From Euryodendron excelsum (taxonomy: Eukaryota > Streptophyta > Magnoliopsida > Ericales > Pentaphylacaceae): a DNA stretch of 64,000 nucleotides. Both the position numbers and the translations under genes were made by a program. Position 1 is the stretch's first letter. The number at the start of each line of letters is the position of its first letter. The stretch is from the NCBI GenBank assembly GCA_033060915.1, contig CM065382.1, positions 7,807,001-7,871,000 on the forward strand. Direction: 5' to 3'. The notes beneath the pieces were generated by a model. It was given only the letters and a program-made list of their open reading frames with translations, was not told where the DNA came from and made no database searches. Positions 22,752-31,820 of this stretch are shown piece by piece.

Positions 22752-24886
22752 ATGAACCCACTGCCAATTGATCTGTCGAGCGGCTCTGAACGTATTGCCT
22801 CTATGGACCTAGATAGGGTAAGACCAGACGAGGCATCCAATGCCTCGGTGAACTATTCTGGGGCAGACCTCGAGGAGATTACTCAAGAGGTGAGGCCTAG
22901 GAGGGCAAGGAGTCCCGTGGCCATTGTGGACGCCTTTGAGAGTGCCCCCATGGCCATGGCTGAGGTAGGGGCAGTATCCCCCGCTCCAGAAAGTAGGTAC
23001 GAGGCTCGGCACTTTGCCTCCATCCTAGATGGAGCAAAAGTGCAAAAGTTGTGGTCTGTCTATCAATTTCCTTCCTCCATGAGTTACCGAGTGCCAGGGA
23101 GTGAAGACAGAGCGTGCTTCCCTCGCCCAGGCGAAATTGCTGTATATGAGAGCGCGTTGTCTGGGGGACTGAGGTTCCCCATCGCTCCACCTATTAGAGG
23201 GGTCCTAAGTCGGGCCAGACTAGCCCCTGGGCAGCTAATGCCCAATTCTTGGCGCATACTGGTAGGTTGTGCCGCTCTGTGGCAGGCCGCCACCGATAAG
23301 GAAGAAACCCTGACCCCAGAAGATTTCTTCTTTTGCTACAAGATAACCGAGAGCGAGAGCCTAGGCTGGTACTACTTCTCAGCTAGGGAAAGTCAGCCAG
23401 CTCTGATTACCAATCTCCCGGTCTCCCACAAGCGCTGGAAGGAGAAGTATTTCTTTGTGTACGGCGAGGGTATGGAGATCGCTCACTGGGAAGACGTTAC
23501 TGACCAGACCCCCCGCATACCCAGGCAATGGGGTAGACCAGGTAGGAAGGGTAAGCGCCTATTGTGCTTTTATGCCTGACTCCTTCTGAGGGTAGTGGTC
23601 TAACAATCATCCTCTTTTCTTTTACTCAGCACGCCTTCCTATACTGGAGGACGAGTCAAGGGAAGGCCGTTTAGCGAGGGTGACGGAGTACCCGGTCAAG
23701 AGCTGGGCCCCTCTTGTGGCTGGTGAGAGTTTGGCAGACTATCTCTTAGGTCCAGACCCTTCCATCGAAGCCCTTCGCGCTGAGAGGAGTGAGTCTGGTC
23801 TGTCTTTTGGGGCCGCTTTCTAACGCTAGTGCACTGACTCTTGCCCCGTATGTTTTGCAGGACAGGGATCATACATGGGTTTTGATAAGAGGAGCATGGG
23901 GTCCTCTGCAAAGAAGAAGTTTGAAGAGATGGAAAGGGCAAAGGCTGCTGGAGAGAGGCCAAGCAAACGCCACAGGCCTGGCTCTGGGGGGAGGGCTGTC
24001 GAGCAGTCCCATGACAAGGGTCCTGCTGTGGTCAGTACTCCCGCAGTACCCAAAGCTTCCAACGCTGGTCAGTCCTCCAAGGCTGGGACTGTGATGCCCC
24101 CGCCTCCTGCCGAAGCGACAGCTGCTGCTCAGACCCAGACTCCACAAAGCGAGCCCCTCATTGTGGAGGATGTCCAGGCCGCTTGGGAGAGGATGAAGCA
24201 ATTCATCAGCATGGAGGACGTGGGGCCATTTGCTGACTGGACCAACGCCCAACTGACAAGGAGCATGAACCTCGACGCTGTAAAGGTGAGGGCTCTAGTT
24301 ATCTTTCCCTTCCACTCTCTCCCTTTTCCTTTATTTATTTGTGTGTGACCCTGCAATTTTTCTGCAGCTCCATGTGAAGGCGCTCTGCCTGTCCACCCGT
24401 CTGAAGGCGAGGACAACCGAGTGCGCCAAGAAAGGGCAGGTCATTGAGACCTTGACCACATCTGTTAGTGGCCTGGAGAAAAGGGTCAAGGATGCTGAGG
24501 AAGCCCAGGCAGTTGCAGAGGCAGAGAAAACAGCTGTACTGGACGAAGTATCCGAGCTCAGGAAAAAGGTGGAAGCTCTGGAGTTTGATGCCCAGGCTTT
24601 TGGGGCCATCAAGGAGTCCCTTACTTCGAAGGTCGCTGAGCTGGAGGGGCAGCTGAAAAGTGCTCAGGACAATGCGGTGGAGGAGTTTAGGGTTGGGGCG
24701 GCCTTTCAAGATGAACTCAGCGAGGCCTACATGGAAGGCTTCGTTGACGCCAAGGTTGCGGCCAGGAAGCTCTTCCCTGACCTCGATTTTTCTGCCTTAA
24801 AACCTTCTGACGACACGACCTCCAATGCGCCTGGCGTGGAAGACCAGACCGCGGCGACAGAAGAGGGAGACAAGGCCCAATCCTGA
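22752..24886 (+). CDS. Antisense four-exon gene of the Tat element, gypsy-type transposon domain protein
   Basis: Spliced coding sequence on the strand opposite gag-pol. Exons 22,752-23,541, 23,630-23,788, 23,861-24,285 and 24,368-24,886 join in phase, with GT-AG introns of 88, 72 and 82 nt, to give 630 residues. Residues ~105-240 carry the plant 'putative gypsy type transposon' domain (Pfam PF04195 by recollection): YESALSGGLRFP, NSWRILVGCAALW, GWYYFSARE, WKEKYFFV. The middle is Pro/Ala/Ser-rich with a basic GERPSKRHRPG patch that could be a nuclear signal. Exon 4 encodes a heptad-rich coiled coil (GLEKRVKDAEEAQ to ELEGQLKSAQ). The start at 22,752 (MNPLPIDLSSGSE) was chosen because it follows a TATA box and a likely leader intron; the frame is open further upstream. 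Function is unknown; antisense ORFs are known in Retand and Grande elements. It converges on pol, with stops 538 bp apart. Confidence 0.85.
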
Positions 24887-24915
24887 GTACTTTGTAAAAA
24901 CACCCAGTGACGTCG

Positions 24916-24943
24916 TTTTTTTTTTTTTTTTTTTTTTTTTTTT
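24916..24943 (+). repeat. 28-bp poly-T tract
   Basis: An uninterrupted T run 30 bp after the antisense gene stop. In gag-pol sense it is poly-A. It may be slippage or the relic of a reverse-transcribed tail. Confidence 0.8.
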
Positions 24944-25095
24944 GTAACCTGTCTTTAATCAATGAACGGTTATTTTGATGCACTGTGTTTCCATGTTGAA
25001 CACCTGATTAATTAGGCTCCTTGGTAGCTTTGTAAAGTCTGACTATTGTCCAGCTGGACTTCGTAACTTTTACGGGCTCTCGGCCTGTGCGGCCT

Positions 25096-25378
25096 TGAGG
25101 ACTGACCAGTCGGACTTTAGGCTTTGCTGGTCAGCTCTGAGGATTGACCAGTTGGGCTTAGTAGCCTTGTTGGCCTTTCGGCTTTGCTGGTCAGCCCTGA
25201 GGACTGACCAGTTGGGCTTAGTAGCCTTGTTGGCCTTCCGACTCTGCTAGTCAGCCCTGAGGACTGACCAGTTGGGCTTAGTAGCCTTGTTGGCCTTTCG
25301 GCTTTGCTGGTCAGCCTTGAGGGCTGACCAGTTGGGCTTAGTAGCCTTGTTGGCCTTTCGGCTTTGCTAGACATCGGT
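25096..25378. repeat. 60-bp tandem repeat array (about 4.7 units)
   Basis: The unit GAGGACTGACCAGTTGGGC...GGCTTTGCTGGTCAGCCCT repeats with a strict 60-bp period at 25,138, 25,198, 25,258 and 25,318, with a shortened first unit at 25,096. GACCAG and CTGGTC make each unit partly palindromic. It lies between the convergent stops of pol and the antisense gene. Tat elements often hold such arrays here, and some have given rise to satellites. Confidence 0.9.
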
Positions 25379-25423
25379 TTTGAAGGTCATAAAAAGACTT
25401 TTCATTGAAGGTTGCTGGTTACA

Positions 25424-28400
25424 TTACACATAGTATTTTCTAAGGTGCTCGGCGTGCCAGGGGTTGGGAAGCTCCTTGCCGTCGACCCCAATTAGCCAGT
25501 AGGTCCCTTTCCTGGAAAACCCTTTAACTGTATATGGGCCCTCCCAATTAGGCCCGAGTTTGCCATCTCTAGGCTTTCTAGTAGACTGATTAACCCTCTT
25601 GAGAACCAAATCACCTGCTTTGAACGTTCTAGGTCTTACTCTGGCATCATGATATCTGCGCATCCTTTGCTGATAAGCAGCCACCCTCACAGCTGCTTGC
25701 ATCCTTCTCTCTTCAAGTAGGTCCAGGCTTACTTCTAGGGCCTCATTGTTGGCCTCTACTTCGAAACGTTCAATCCTGGGGCTATGGAGGCCTATCTCCA
25801 CCGGGATTACCGCCTCCGATCCGAAAGTCAGAGAGAAGGGGGTATGCCCTGTTGCGACCCTTTCTGTCGTTCTGTAGGCCCATAAGATATTGGGAAGCTC
25901 TTCTGCCCATAAACCCTTTGCCTGCTCCAGCCTTGTCTTGATGTTTTTAAGTAAGGTCCGGTTGGTGACTTCAACCTGGCCGTTGGCTTGGGGATGCTCT
26001 GGAGAAGAATAGTGGTGGCTGATCTGTAGGTCCGAACACATCTGACCGAACTGACCGCCTCTGAATTGTTTTCCATTGTCTGTGATAACCACCTTTAGGA
26101 TGCCGAACCTGCATATGATATTTTTCCATAGGAAATTTTTCATTTTCTGCTCTGTGATTGCGGCGACAGCCTCCGCCTCCGCCCATTTTGTGAAGTAGTC
26201 AACTGCTATTATCGCGAACCTAGTTTGGCCTTTCCCCAGGGGTAGAGCACCTACTATATCTATGCCCCATTGGGCAAAAGGCCACGGGCTCTGAATCGGT
26301 GTTAATTCCTGGGCTGGCTGCTTTGGGATGTTAGAGAACCTTTGGCATTTATTGCATCTTCTTACAAACTCTTGGGCGTCTTTTTCCATTGTGGGCCAGT
26401 AGTAGGCTGCTCTGAGAATCTTCTTAGCCAAAGATCTCCCTCCTGAGTGGTTGCCGCAGACTCCTTCGTGTACCTCCCTCATGATATAGTCCGCTTCTGC
26501 TTTTCCGGCGCACCTCAACCAAGGCATGGTGTGTCCTCTTTTGTACAGGACACTGTTTATCAGGGCGTATCTGCTGGCCCTGTATTGAATCCTTCTTGCC
26601 TCAACTTTATCTGCTGGTAGGGACCCCTTTTCCAAGTAGTTCCTGATTGGCGTTGCCCATTCCACCTCTTGCTCTGTTTGTAATATTTTGGGTTCCCGAA
26701 TGCTTGGCGAATCCAGTACTTCCATTGGCACTCCGGGGTCGTCTTCCTGGGATGACGCGATCCTTGCCAGCCGATCTGCCTCCACGTTCTGTACCCTTGG
26801 TACTCTTTCGAGAAGTATTTTGGGAAATTTTTTCGTCAAATTTCTGGCCATCTCGCAATACTCTTGCATCTTGTCTCCCCTGGCCTCATATTCTCCTTTG
26901 ACCTGTTCTACCACAAGTTGGGAATCGCTGCGTACCAAGACATGTTCTACCCCCATTCGCCAAGCCATTTGGAGACCAGCAATCAAGGCCTCGTATTCAG
27001 CCTCATTGTTGGACGCTGGGAATTTGAACTTGACGGCATATTCGAGCTTGTGTCCTTCAGGGGTGACGAGCACGATCCCAGCGCCTCCTGCTTTATCCGT
27101 TGAGGAACCGTCGACATTGAGTATCCATTGTGGCTGTAGGGCGTCGGCACTGGGGCCGATTGTGAGAGGGGTGAACTCAGCGATGAAATCTGCTACAGCT
27201 TGCCCCTTGATTGTCTGTCTTGGTCTGTACTGAATGTCGAATTGGCTGAGCTCTATGGACCATTTGACGAGTCTGCCCGACGTCTCTGGTTTGTGGAGGA
27301 CCGTTTTCAATGGTTGATCGGTCAGGACAACTATGGTGTGTGCCTGAAAGTATGGCCTCAATCTTCTTGCTGAGGTCACGAGGGCGAGGGCCAACAGCTC
27401 CATCGTGGGGTATCGCTCTTCCGCGCCCCTCAAAGCCCTGCTGGTGAAGTAGACGGGTTTTTGGACACCTTCCTCTTGCCTGACCAGTGCAGAACTCACC
27501 GCTGTTTCTGATACGGCGAGGTAGAGATAGAGCTCTTCTCCTTCTGTGGTTCTGCTCAGCAGTGGTACTGAACTCAGATATCCTTTGAGCTGCTGGAAAG
27601 CCTGTTCACATTGGGGAGTCCACTCAAAAGCTTTACGCAGAACTTTAAAGAAAGGAAGGCACTTATCTGTTGATCTGGAAATGAATCTGTTCAGCGCTGC
27701 CACTCTGCCCGCCAGCCTTTGGACTTCCTTGGTGGATGTTGGGGACTGCATGTCTAACACTGCCCTGATTTTCTCGGGGTTAGCCTCTATCCCTCGGTTG
27801 GACACCATGAACCCTAGGAACTTGCCTGACGCTACTCCGAAGGCACATTTGGCAGGGTTTAATTTCATTTTGTAGGCTCGTAGGTTTTTGAATGTTTCTT
27901 CCAAGTCTGCTAGGTGGTCGATGGCTTGCCTGCTTTTTACGAGCATATCGTCGACATAGACTTCCATGTTCCTCCCGATCTGGCTGCTGAACATTCGGTT
28001 CACAAGCCTTTGATAAGTTGCCCCGGCGTTTTTGAGGCCGAATGGCATTACCTTATAACAATACAGCCCTCTGTCTGTCACAAACGCTGTGTTTTCCTGA
28101 TCGTGCTCGGCCATTCTTATTTGGTTGTATCCTGAGAAAGCGTCCATGAAGGTTAACATTTCGTACCCTGCTGTTGAATCCACCAGTTGATCTATCATGG
28201 GGAGGGGGAAACTGTCTTTGGGGCACGCTCTGTTCAGATCGGTGAAATCCACGCACATTCTCCACTTTCCGTTGGCCTTTTTGACCATCACTACATTAGA
28301 TAGCCAGGTCGGGTATTGGGCTTCTTTTATGAAGCCTGCGGTGGTCAGTTTCTCGACTTCGTCTGCTACTGCCTCGTTGCGTTCCGGGGCGAAAGACCTC

Positions 28401-28816
28401 CTTTTTTGTTTGACCGGTTTTGCCTTTGGGTCTATGTTTAGGTGATGGGCAATAATCCGGGTGTCAATTCCCGGCGTATCCTCATGAGACCAGGCGAAAA
28501 CATCGGCGTGATGCTTGAGGAAGGACCTCAACTTCTCCTTGAATTCTTCGGGAGCTGCTGTTCCGATTTTCACTGTCTGGATCTGGTCATGCTTTCCGAC
28601 TACTACCTCCTCGAGCTCTTCCACTGGTTCCCCTCTCTTGATCTCCTCTTCATCTCGAACTTCCAGCTCTTCAATTAACATAGCCTCCTGGGTTTCCCCT
28701 TTAAGGGACGCCATATAACATTCTCTGGCGGTTTGCTGGTCGCCTCTAGCTTCCCCAACTCCTTGGGATGTGGGGAACTTGACTTTCAAGTGGTAAGTTG
28801 ATGGTACGGCTTGAAT
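25424..28816 (-). CDS. pol: Tat pol: RT, RNase H, second (archaeal-type) RNase H, integrase
   Basis: Open frame of about 1,130 residues, read right to left; the frame opens at 28,816. Counting from the TTG at 28,789: reverse transcriptase ~145-330 with YVDD at ~278; Ty3-type RNase H ~380-540 (VLTDQ near 490); a second, archaeal-type RNase H ~554-680 with its acidic set visible (NVDGSS, NEAEYEAL, RSDSQL, VEADRLA); integrase with H..H..CNKC zinc finger ~775-816 and DDE core (WGIDIVG, VITDNGKQF, GQVEVTNR) ~840-945; C-terminal GPYTVKG...HLRKYYV end. No internal stop. There is no ATG at the 5' end; synthesis would be as a fusion with gag-protease. The frame is -1 relative to gag-protease, overlapping 31 nt. 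Confidence 0.95.
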   Translation of the reverse strand: MQAVPSTYHLKVKFPTSQGVGEARGDQQTARECYMASLKGETQEAMLIEELEVRDEEEIKRGEPVEELEEVVVGKHDQIQTVKIGTAAPEEFKEKLRSFLKHHADVFAWSHEDTPGIDTRIIAHHLNIDPKAKPVKQKRRSFAPERNEAVADEVEKLTTAGFIKEAQYPTWLSNVVMVKKANGKWRMCVDFTDLNRACPKDSFPLPMIDQLVDSTAGYEMLTFMDAFSGYNQIRMAEHDQENTAFVTDRGLYCYKVMPFGLKNAGATYQRLVNRMFSSQIGRNMEVYVDDMLVKSRQAIDHLADLEETFKNLRAYKMKLNPAKCAFGVASGKFLGFMVSNRGIEANPEKIRAVLDMQSPTSTKEVQRLAGRVAALNRFISRSTDKCLPFFKVLRKAFEWTPQCEQAFQQLKGYLSSVPLLSRTTEGEELYLYLAVSETAVSSALVRQEEGVQKPVYFTSRALRGAEERYPTMELLALALVTSARRLRPYFQAHTIVVLTDQPLKTVLHKPETSGRLVKWSIELSQFDIQYRPRQTIKGQAVADFIAEFTPLTIGPSADALQPQWILNVDGSSTDKAGGAGIVLVTPEGHKLEYAVKFKFPASNNEAEYEALIAGLQMAWRMGVEHVLVRSDSQLVVEQVKGEYEARGDKMQEYCEMARNLTKKFPKILLERVPRVQNVEADRLARIASSQEDDPGVPMEVLDSPSIREPKILQTEQEVEWATPIRNYLEKGSLPADKVEARRIQYRASRYALINSVLYKRGHTMPWLRCAGKAEADYIMREVHEGVCGNHSGGRSLAKKILRAAYYWPTMEKDAQEFVRRCNKCQRFSNIPKQPAQELTPIQSPWPFAQWGIDIVGALPLGKGQTRFAIIAVDYFTKWAEAEAVAAITEQKMKNFLWKNIICRFGILKVVITDNGKQFRGGQFGQMCSDLQISHHYSSPEHPQANGQVEVTNRTLLKNIKTRLEQAKGLWAEELPNILWAYRTTERVATGHTPFSLTFGSEAVIPVEIGLHSPRIERFEVEANNEALEVSLDLLEERRMQAAVRVAAYQQRMRRYHDARVRPRTFKAGDLVLKRVNQSTRKPRDGKLGPNWEGPYTVKGFSRKGTYWLIGVDGKELPNPWHAEHLRKYYV

Positions 28817-30837
28817 TCATTGAGGGCTGTTCTGCCAATAATGATGTTATAAGCTGATGGGCAATCCACTACTAAAAACGTCACCATCTTGGTAGCCTGT
28901 TTGGGCACTGTTCCTAGCGTTACCGGCAGAGCGATGGAGCCTAGAGGTGTGACTCGGTCTCCAGTGAAACCAACAAGGGGGGAGTGAACCGGTTGTAGTT
29001 GCTTCCCGCCGACCTTGAGTTGCTCAAAGGCTTTCAGGAAGAGGATATCCGTCGAGCTGCCGCTGTCTACCAGGACCCGACGGATTAGAAAATTTGACAC
29101 AACAGCTGATATGACTAAAGGGTCGTCATGAGGTTGGCATATGGCTCCAGCTTCATCGTCTGTGAACGTGATGGGGTCATGCTCAGCCCGGGATTTTTTG
29201 GATGACTGGTCTATGGACATAACTTCTCTCTGGTTCCGCGCATCCCTTGCATGCCGTTTCCTTGCCGATGAGGATTCTCCCCCACCTGCGAAACCACCAG
29301 AAATGACCCTAATCTCGCCCATAGGCTGCTGGTTTGGCCTTCCCCTTTCTGGGCTTTTCTGTTCGGACTGTCTTGGTGCCGGCTCTCGCCTTTCATCACG
29401 TCTGCCCCCCGCTATGTACCTGCCCAGCTTCCCTTGCTTGATTAAGTGTTCGATCTGCTGCTTAAGGTCGTAACAGTCCTTTGTGTCATGCCCGTGGTCT
29501 TGGTGGAAGCGGCACCACTTGTTGGTCGGCCTTTTCTCTGGTGGAGTTCTCATCCTCCCGGGCCACCTCAGCGCCGCATCTCCCTTGATTTCGTAGAGCA
29601 CTTGATCCAGAGAAGTGTTTAATGGGGTGAAGTACTGGTTATACCTGGCCTGCTTGGTCTTATCGCTCTCTCCCCTTGGCTTCTGCTCTGCCACTCGTGG
29701 GGCCTTTACTGTTCTGTCGTCTTTCTTTTCCTCCGCCATCCTTTTCTTGTCCTGGCTGGTTGCAACGCCCTCCTGGTCTTCCCGAGCTCTTAATGTGTCC
29801 TCCGCATTCATGTACTTCTGCGCTCGGAGCATTAGCGCAGCCATGGTTTTGGGCGCCTCCTTGGCCAGCGAGAACAGGAGCTTGGGGGTCCTGACCCCTG
29901 CGATGAAAGCTGCCACCGCCACTTTCTGGTCCAGGTCATCTACATAAAGGGTCTCTTGGTTAAAACGGGTGACAAATTCTCGCAGGGTCTCCTTCTCGCG
30001 CTGCTTAATGTTGAACAGGGAGGTGGAAGGCCTCCTCTGTCTCTGTCCCCCGATATAATGGCTAACGAACAGCCTGCTCAGGTCCACGAATTTATTAATT
30101 GTCCCTGGGGAGAGCCTGTGGAACCAAATCCTTGCTGGACCCTTAAGGGTGGTAGGGAATGCCCTGCACATGATTTCGTCAGGGACCGCTTGAAGGTCCA
30201 TCAGAGCCTTGTACGTCTCGAGATGATCCAGGGGATCCTTGGTGCCGTCAAAGGACTCTATTGTGGGCATTTTGAACTTCGGGGGCAGGGGCACCCTCAT
30301 CACTGTTGGTGTAAATGGCGTGTCTGTCCGGCTTACCAGCTCCTCCACCGTGCTGGGGCCCTTCTCCTTTACCGCCGCTATCACTCCTGCCAATTTAGCC
30401 TGCATTTCCTTCAGCTGTTCGTCCCATATCGGCTGAGTTTCGGCAGTGTGTTCTGGGAGGACCACGGTTGGTGCTTTGGACCGATCGGCGTGACTCTGGG
30501 CTTCGTCAGCGTGAAATCCGGCCCCTCTCGGGAGGGGGTTCTCTCCCGGAGGCGCTGGGTCTTCCGCTCCTTCGCCGGCGTCGCCTCCTTGGTTCCTTGC
30601 CGCTGGCTGGTTCGCAGGTAATGGTGGGTCTCCTAGCGGCGGCGGGTCTACCATTCCTGGGGCCGCCGGCGGGGGAGGCAATCTCCTCTCCAACTCTTGA
30701 TTCCGGGACTGGAGTTGGTTCATAGTTGCCATCATTTCCATGATCTGCTGCTCCAAAGCAACGATTCTGGCGGTGCTTTGTTCCTCCATCTCTCCACCTT
30801 CCCTAGTCGACGTGGCACCGGATCGGGTCAAGACCAT
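28786..30837 (-). CDS. gag: Tat gag and aspartic protease
   Basis: 683-residue frame from ATG at 30,837 (MVLTRSGATSTREGGE), 18 bp beyond the left end of the primer binding site. The frame is also open upstream through the primer site into the LTR, but that is non-coding leader. N-terminal coiled coil (ARIVALEQQIMEMM), Pro-rich linker, retrotransposon gag domain (~195-330; FDGTKDPLDHLETY, WFHRL, LREFVTRFNQE), a CCHC-related finger (WCRFHQDHGHDTKDCY), then protease with DSGSSTDILF and the late IIGR motif. The frame ends at TGA 28,788-28,786 shortly after IIGR, before the usual protease C-terminus, which continues in the pol frame. It makes the virus-like particle and processes the polyprotein. 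Confidence 0.92.
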   Translation of the reverse strand: MVLTRSGATSTREGGEMEEQSTARIVALEQQIMEMMATMNQLQSRNQELERRLPPPPAAPGMVDPPPLGDPPLPANQPAARNQGGDAGEGAEDPAPPGENPLPRGAGFHADEAQSHADRSKAPTVVLPEHTAETQPIWDEQLKEMQAKLAGVIAAVKEKGPSTVEELVSRTDTPFTPTVMRVPLPPKFKMPTIESFDGTKDPLDHLETYKALMDLQAVPDEIMCRAFPTTLKGPARIWFHRLSPGTINKFVDLSRLFVSHYIGGQRQRRPSTSLFNIKQREKETLREFVTRFNQETLYVDDLDQKVAVAAFIAGVRTPKLLFSLAKEAPKTMAALMLRAQKYMNAEDTLRAREDQEGVATSQDKKRMAEEKKDDRTVKAPRVAEQKPRGESDKTKQARYNQYFTPLNTSLDQVLYEIKGDAALRWPGRMRTPPEKRPTNKWCRFHQDHGHDTKDCYDLKQQIEHLIKQGKLGRYIAGGRRDERREPAPRQSEQKSPERGRPNQQPMGEIRVISGGFAGGGESSSARKRHARDARNQREVMSIDQSSKKSRAEHDPITFTDDEAGAICQPHDDPLVISAVVSNFLIRRVLVDSGSSTDILFLKAFEQLKVGGKQLQPVHSPLVGFTGDRVTPLGSIALPVTLGTVPKQATKMVTFLVVDCPSAYNIIIGRTALNEFKPYHQLTT

Positions 30838-30857
30838 GAAAAGATCGAAGTGTCGTT

Positions 30858-30874
30858 CCCACAGACGGCGCCAA
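30858..30874 (-). promoter_or_regulatory. Primer binding site of the Tat element
   Basis: Just inside the 5' LTR the minus strand reads (GT)TGGCGCCGTCTGTGGG. A TGG start complementary to a tRNA CCA end, two bases from the LTR, is the expected arrangement. The tRNA species was not assigned with certainty. Confidence 0.8.
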
Positions 30875-30875
30875 C

Positions 30876-31430
30876 TGATAATGCGATAAACTGGTACGTC
30901 TTTCCCAATCCCGGGTGCAGCTTGCTGGTGCGATGAGTTTCCCCCCTCTATGGGACACCGGTATGGTGCCTGCCAAAGACACTCCGATGCCAAAGTTAGG
31001 CTTAGGAAAACATGGACAGAATTAGTATCTAAGGTGGTGCAGAATCGTACCTTCTTGGAGGTGAGAACTGTTCCCTTTATAGGAGTGTTGGCCTTGATTG
31101 TGGGCACCTTCGTGGATCAGTTAATTGCACTCCCCCCTCGTCATGCCTCCCACTTCGTGGGGGTATATTGTGCCTTGATTTTCGCCCCCATGGATCATGC
31201 TCCCGTTCATGGGGGAAACGCTCGAATCATGGGATCGTGGGAGCTATTTACCAGGCGAGAATCTCGGGGTGCCTTCGTGCCGCCGCCCAGTGTGTCGCTT
31301 GAGTTCTGCCGCTGTTTCTGTTAACGGACCTGACCTAGGAGTGAGGTGACCTGAGCTGGATATGCGAGTCGGGCTGGTCTGGTCTGTCCAAGGATGGGCT
31401 GACCGACCGTACTTGTCGTTTGCGTTATCA
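30876..31430 (-). repeat. 5' LTR of the Tat element (555 bp)
   Basis: TGATAA...TTATCA, followed by the target duplication TATCA (31,431-31,435). The minus-strand promoter TATAAAGGG lies at about 31,075-31,083, giving a U3 of about 350 bp. Confidence 0.95.
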
Positions 31431-31435
31431 TATCA

Positions 31436-31785
31436 TAACAATAGATTGTTGAGTCATTGACTTTGAAAGTCTTGACCTTTTTTTCTCTGTAATTTTTCTT
31501 ATAAATATGATCCAATAAACTTGATTTTCAAACCTATAACTAACATTTTCTACAATGGACATAGAAATATTAAAAATATAACTTTTCATAGTAAAAATAT
31601 ACAAATTGTTTTATACAATTTTCTTTTTGGTATTAGAATAAAGAAAATATTTTCAACATATTCAATTCATTGAGTGCAATATTTTAAACTCATGTGATCC
31701 TGTAAACAAATTATCAAAATTTTCCTTAAAAAAATCTTGTGATTCTAATATATGTAATTCCGTGCATAGCATGAGTTTATTGCTA

Positions 31786-31820
<35 letters not shown>

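Larger units (their letters stand above)
21566..31430 (-). mobile_element. Tat-lineage Ty3/gypsy LTR retrotransposon, nearly complete
   Basis: The 9,865-bp element has two 555-bp LTRs (TGATAA...TTATCA) and a perfect target duplication TATCA at 21,561-21,565 and 31,431-31,435. In its own direction (right to left): 5' LTR, primer binding site, gag-protease ORF, pol ORF, 60-bp tandem repeats, an opposite-strand intron-containing gene, polypurine tract, 3' LTR. The order protease-RT-RNaseH-second RNaseH-integrase and the opposite-strand extra gene mark the Tat (Retand/Grande/RIRE2-like) lineage. The LTRs differ at 8 sites by direct comparison (98.6% identity), so insertion is fairly recent. Its GC content is well above that of the flanks. 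It split copy B. A frame break between protease and RT suggests it is not fully functional unless recoding is used. Confidence 0.95.

Noticed and set aside
25117..25374. Repeating 85-residue open frame on the minus strand
   Set aside because: It is a by-product of the 60-bp tandem repeat, whose period is a multiple of three; no start context or domain.
26647..30725. Plus-strand open frames up to 221 codons over gag and pol
   Set aside because: These are shadows of the GC-rich gag-pol coding sequence, which has all the expected domains on the minus strand.
30838..31107. N-terminal extension of the gag frame into the LTR (90 extra residues)
   Set aside because: The extension crosses the primer binding site and lies largely upstream of the probable transcript start, so ATG 30,837 is the likely start.
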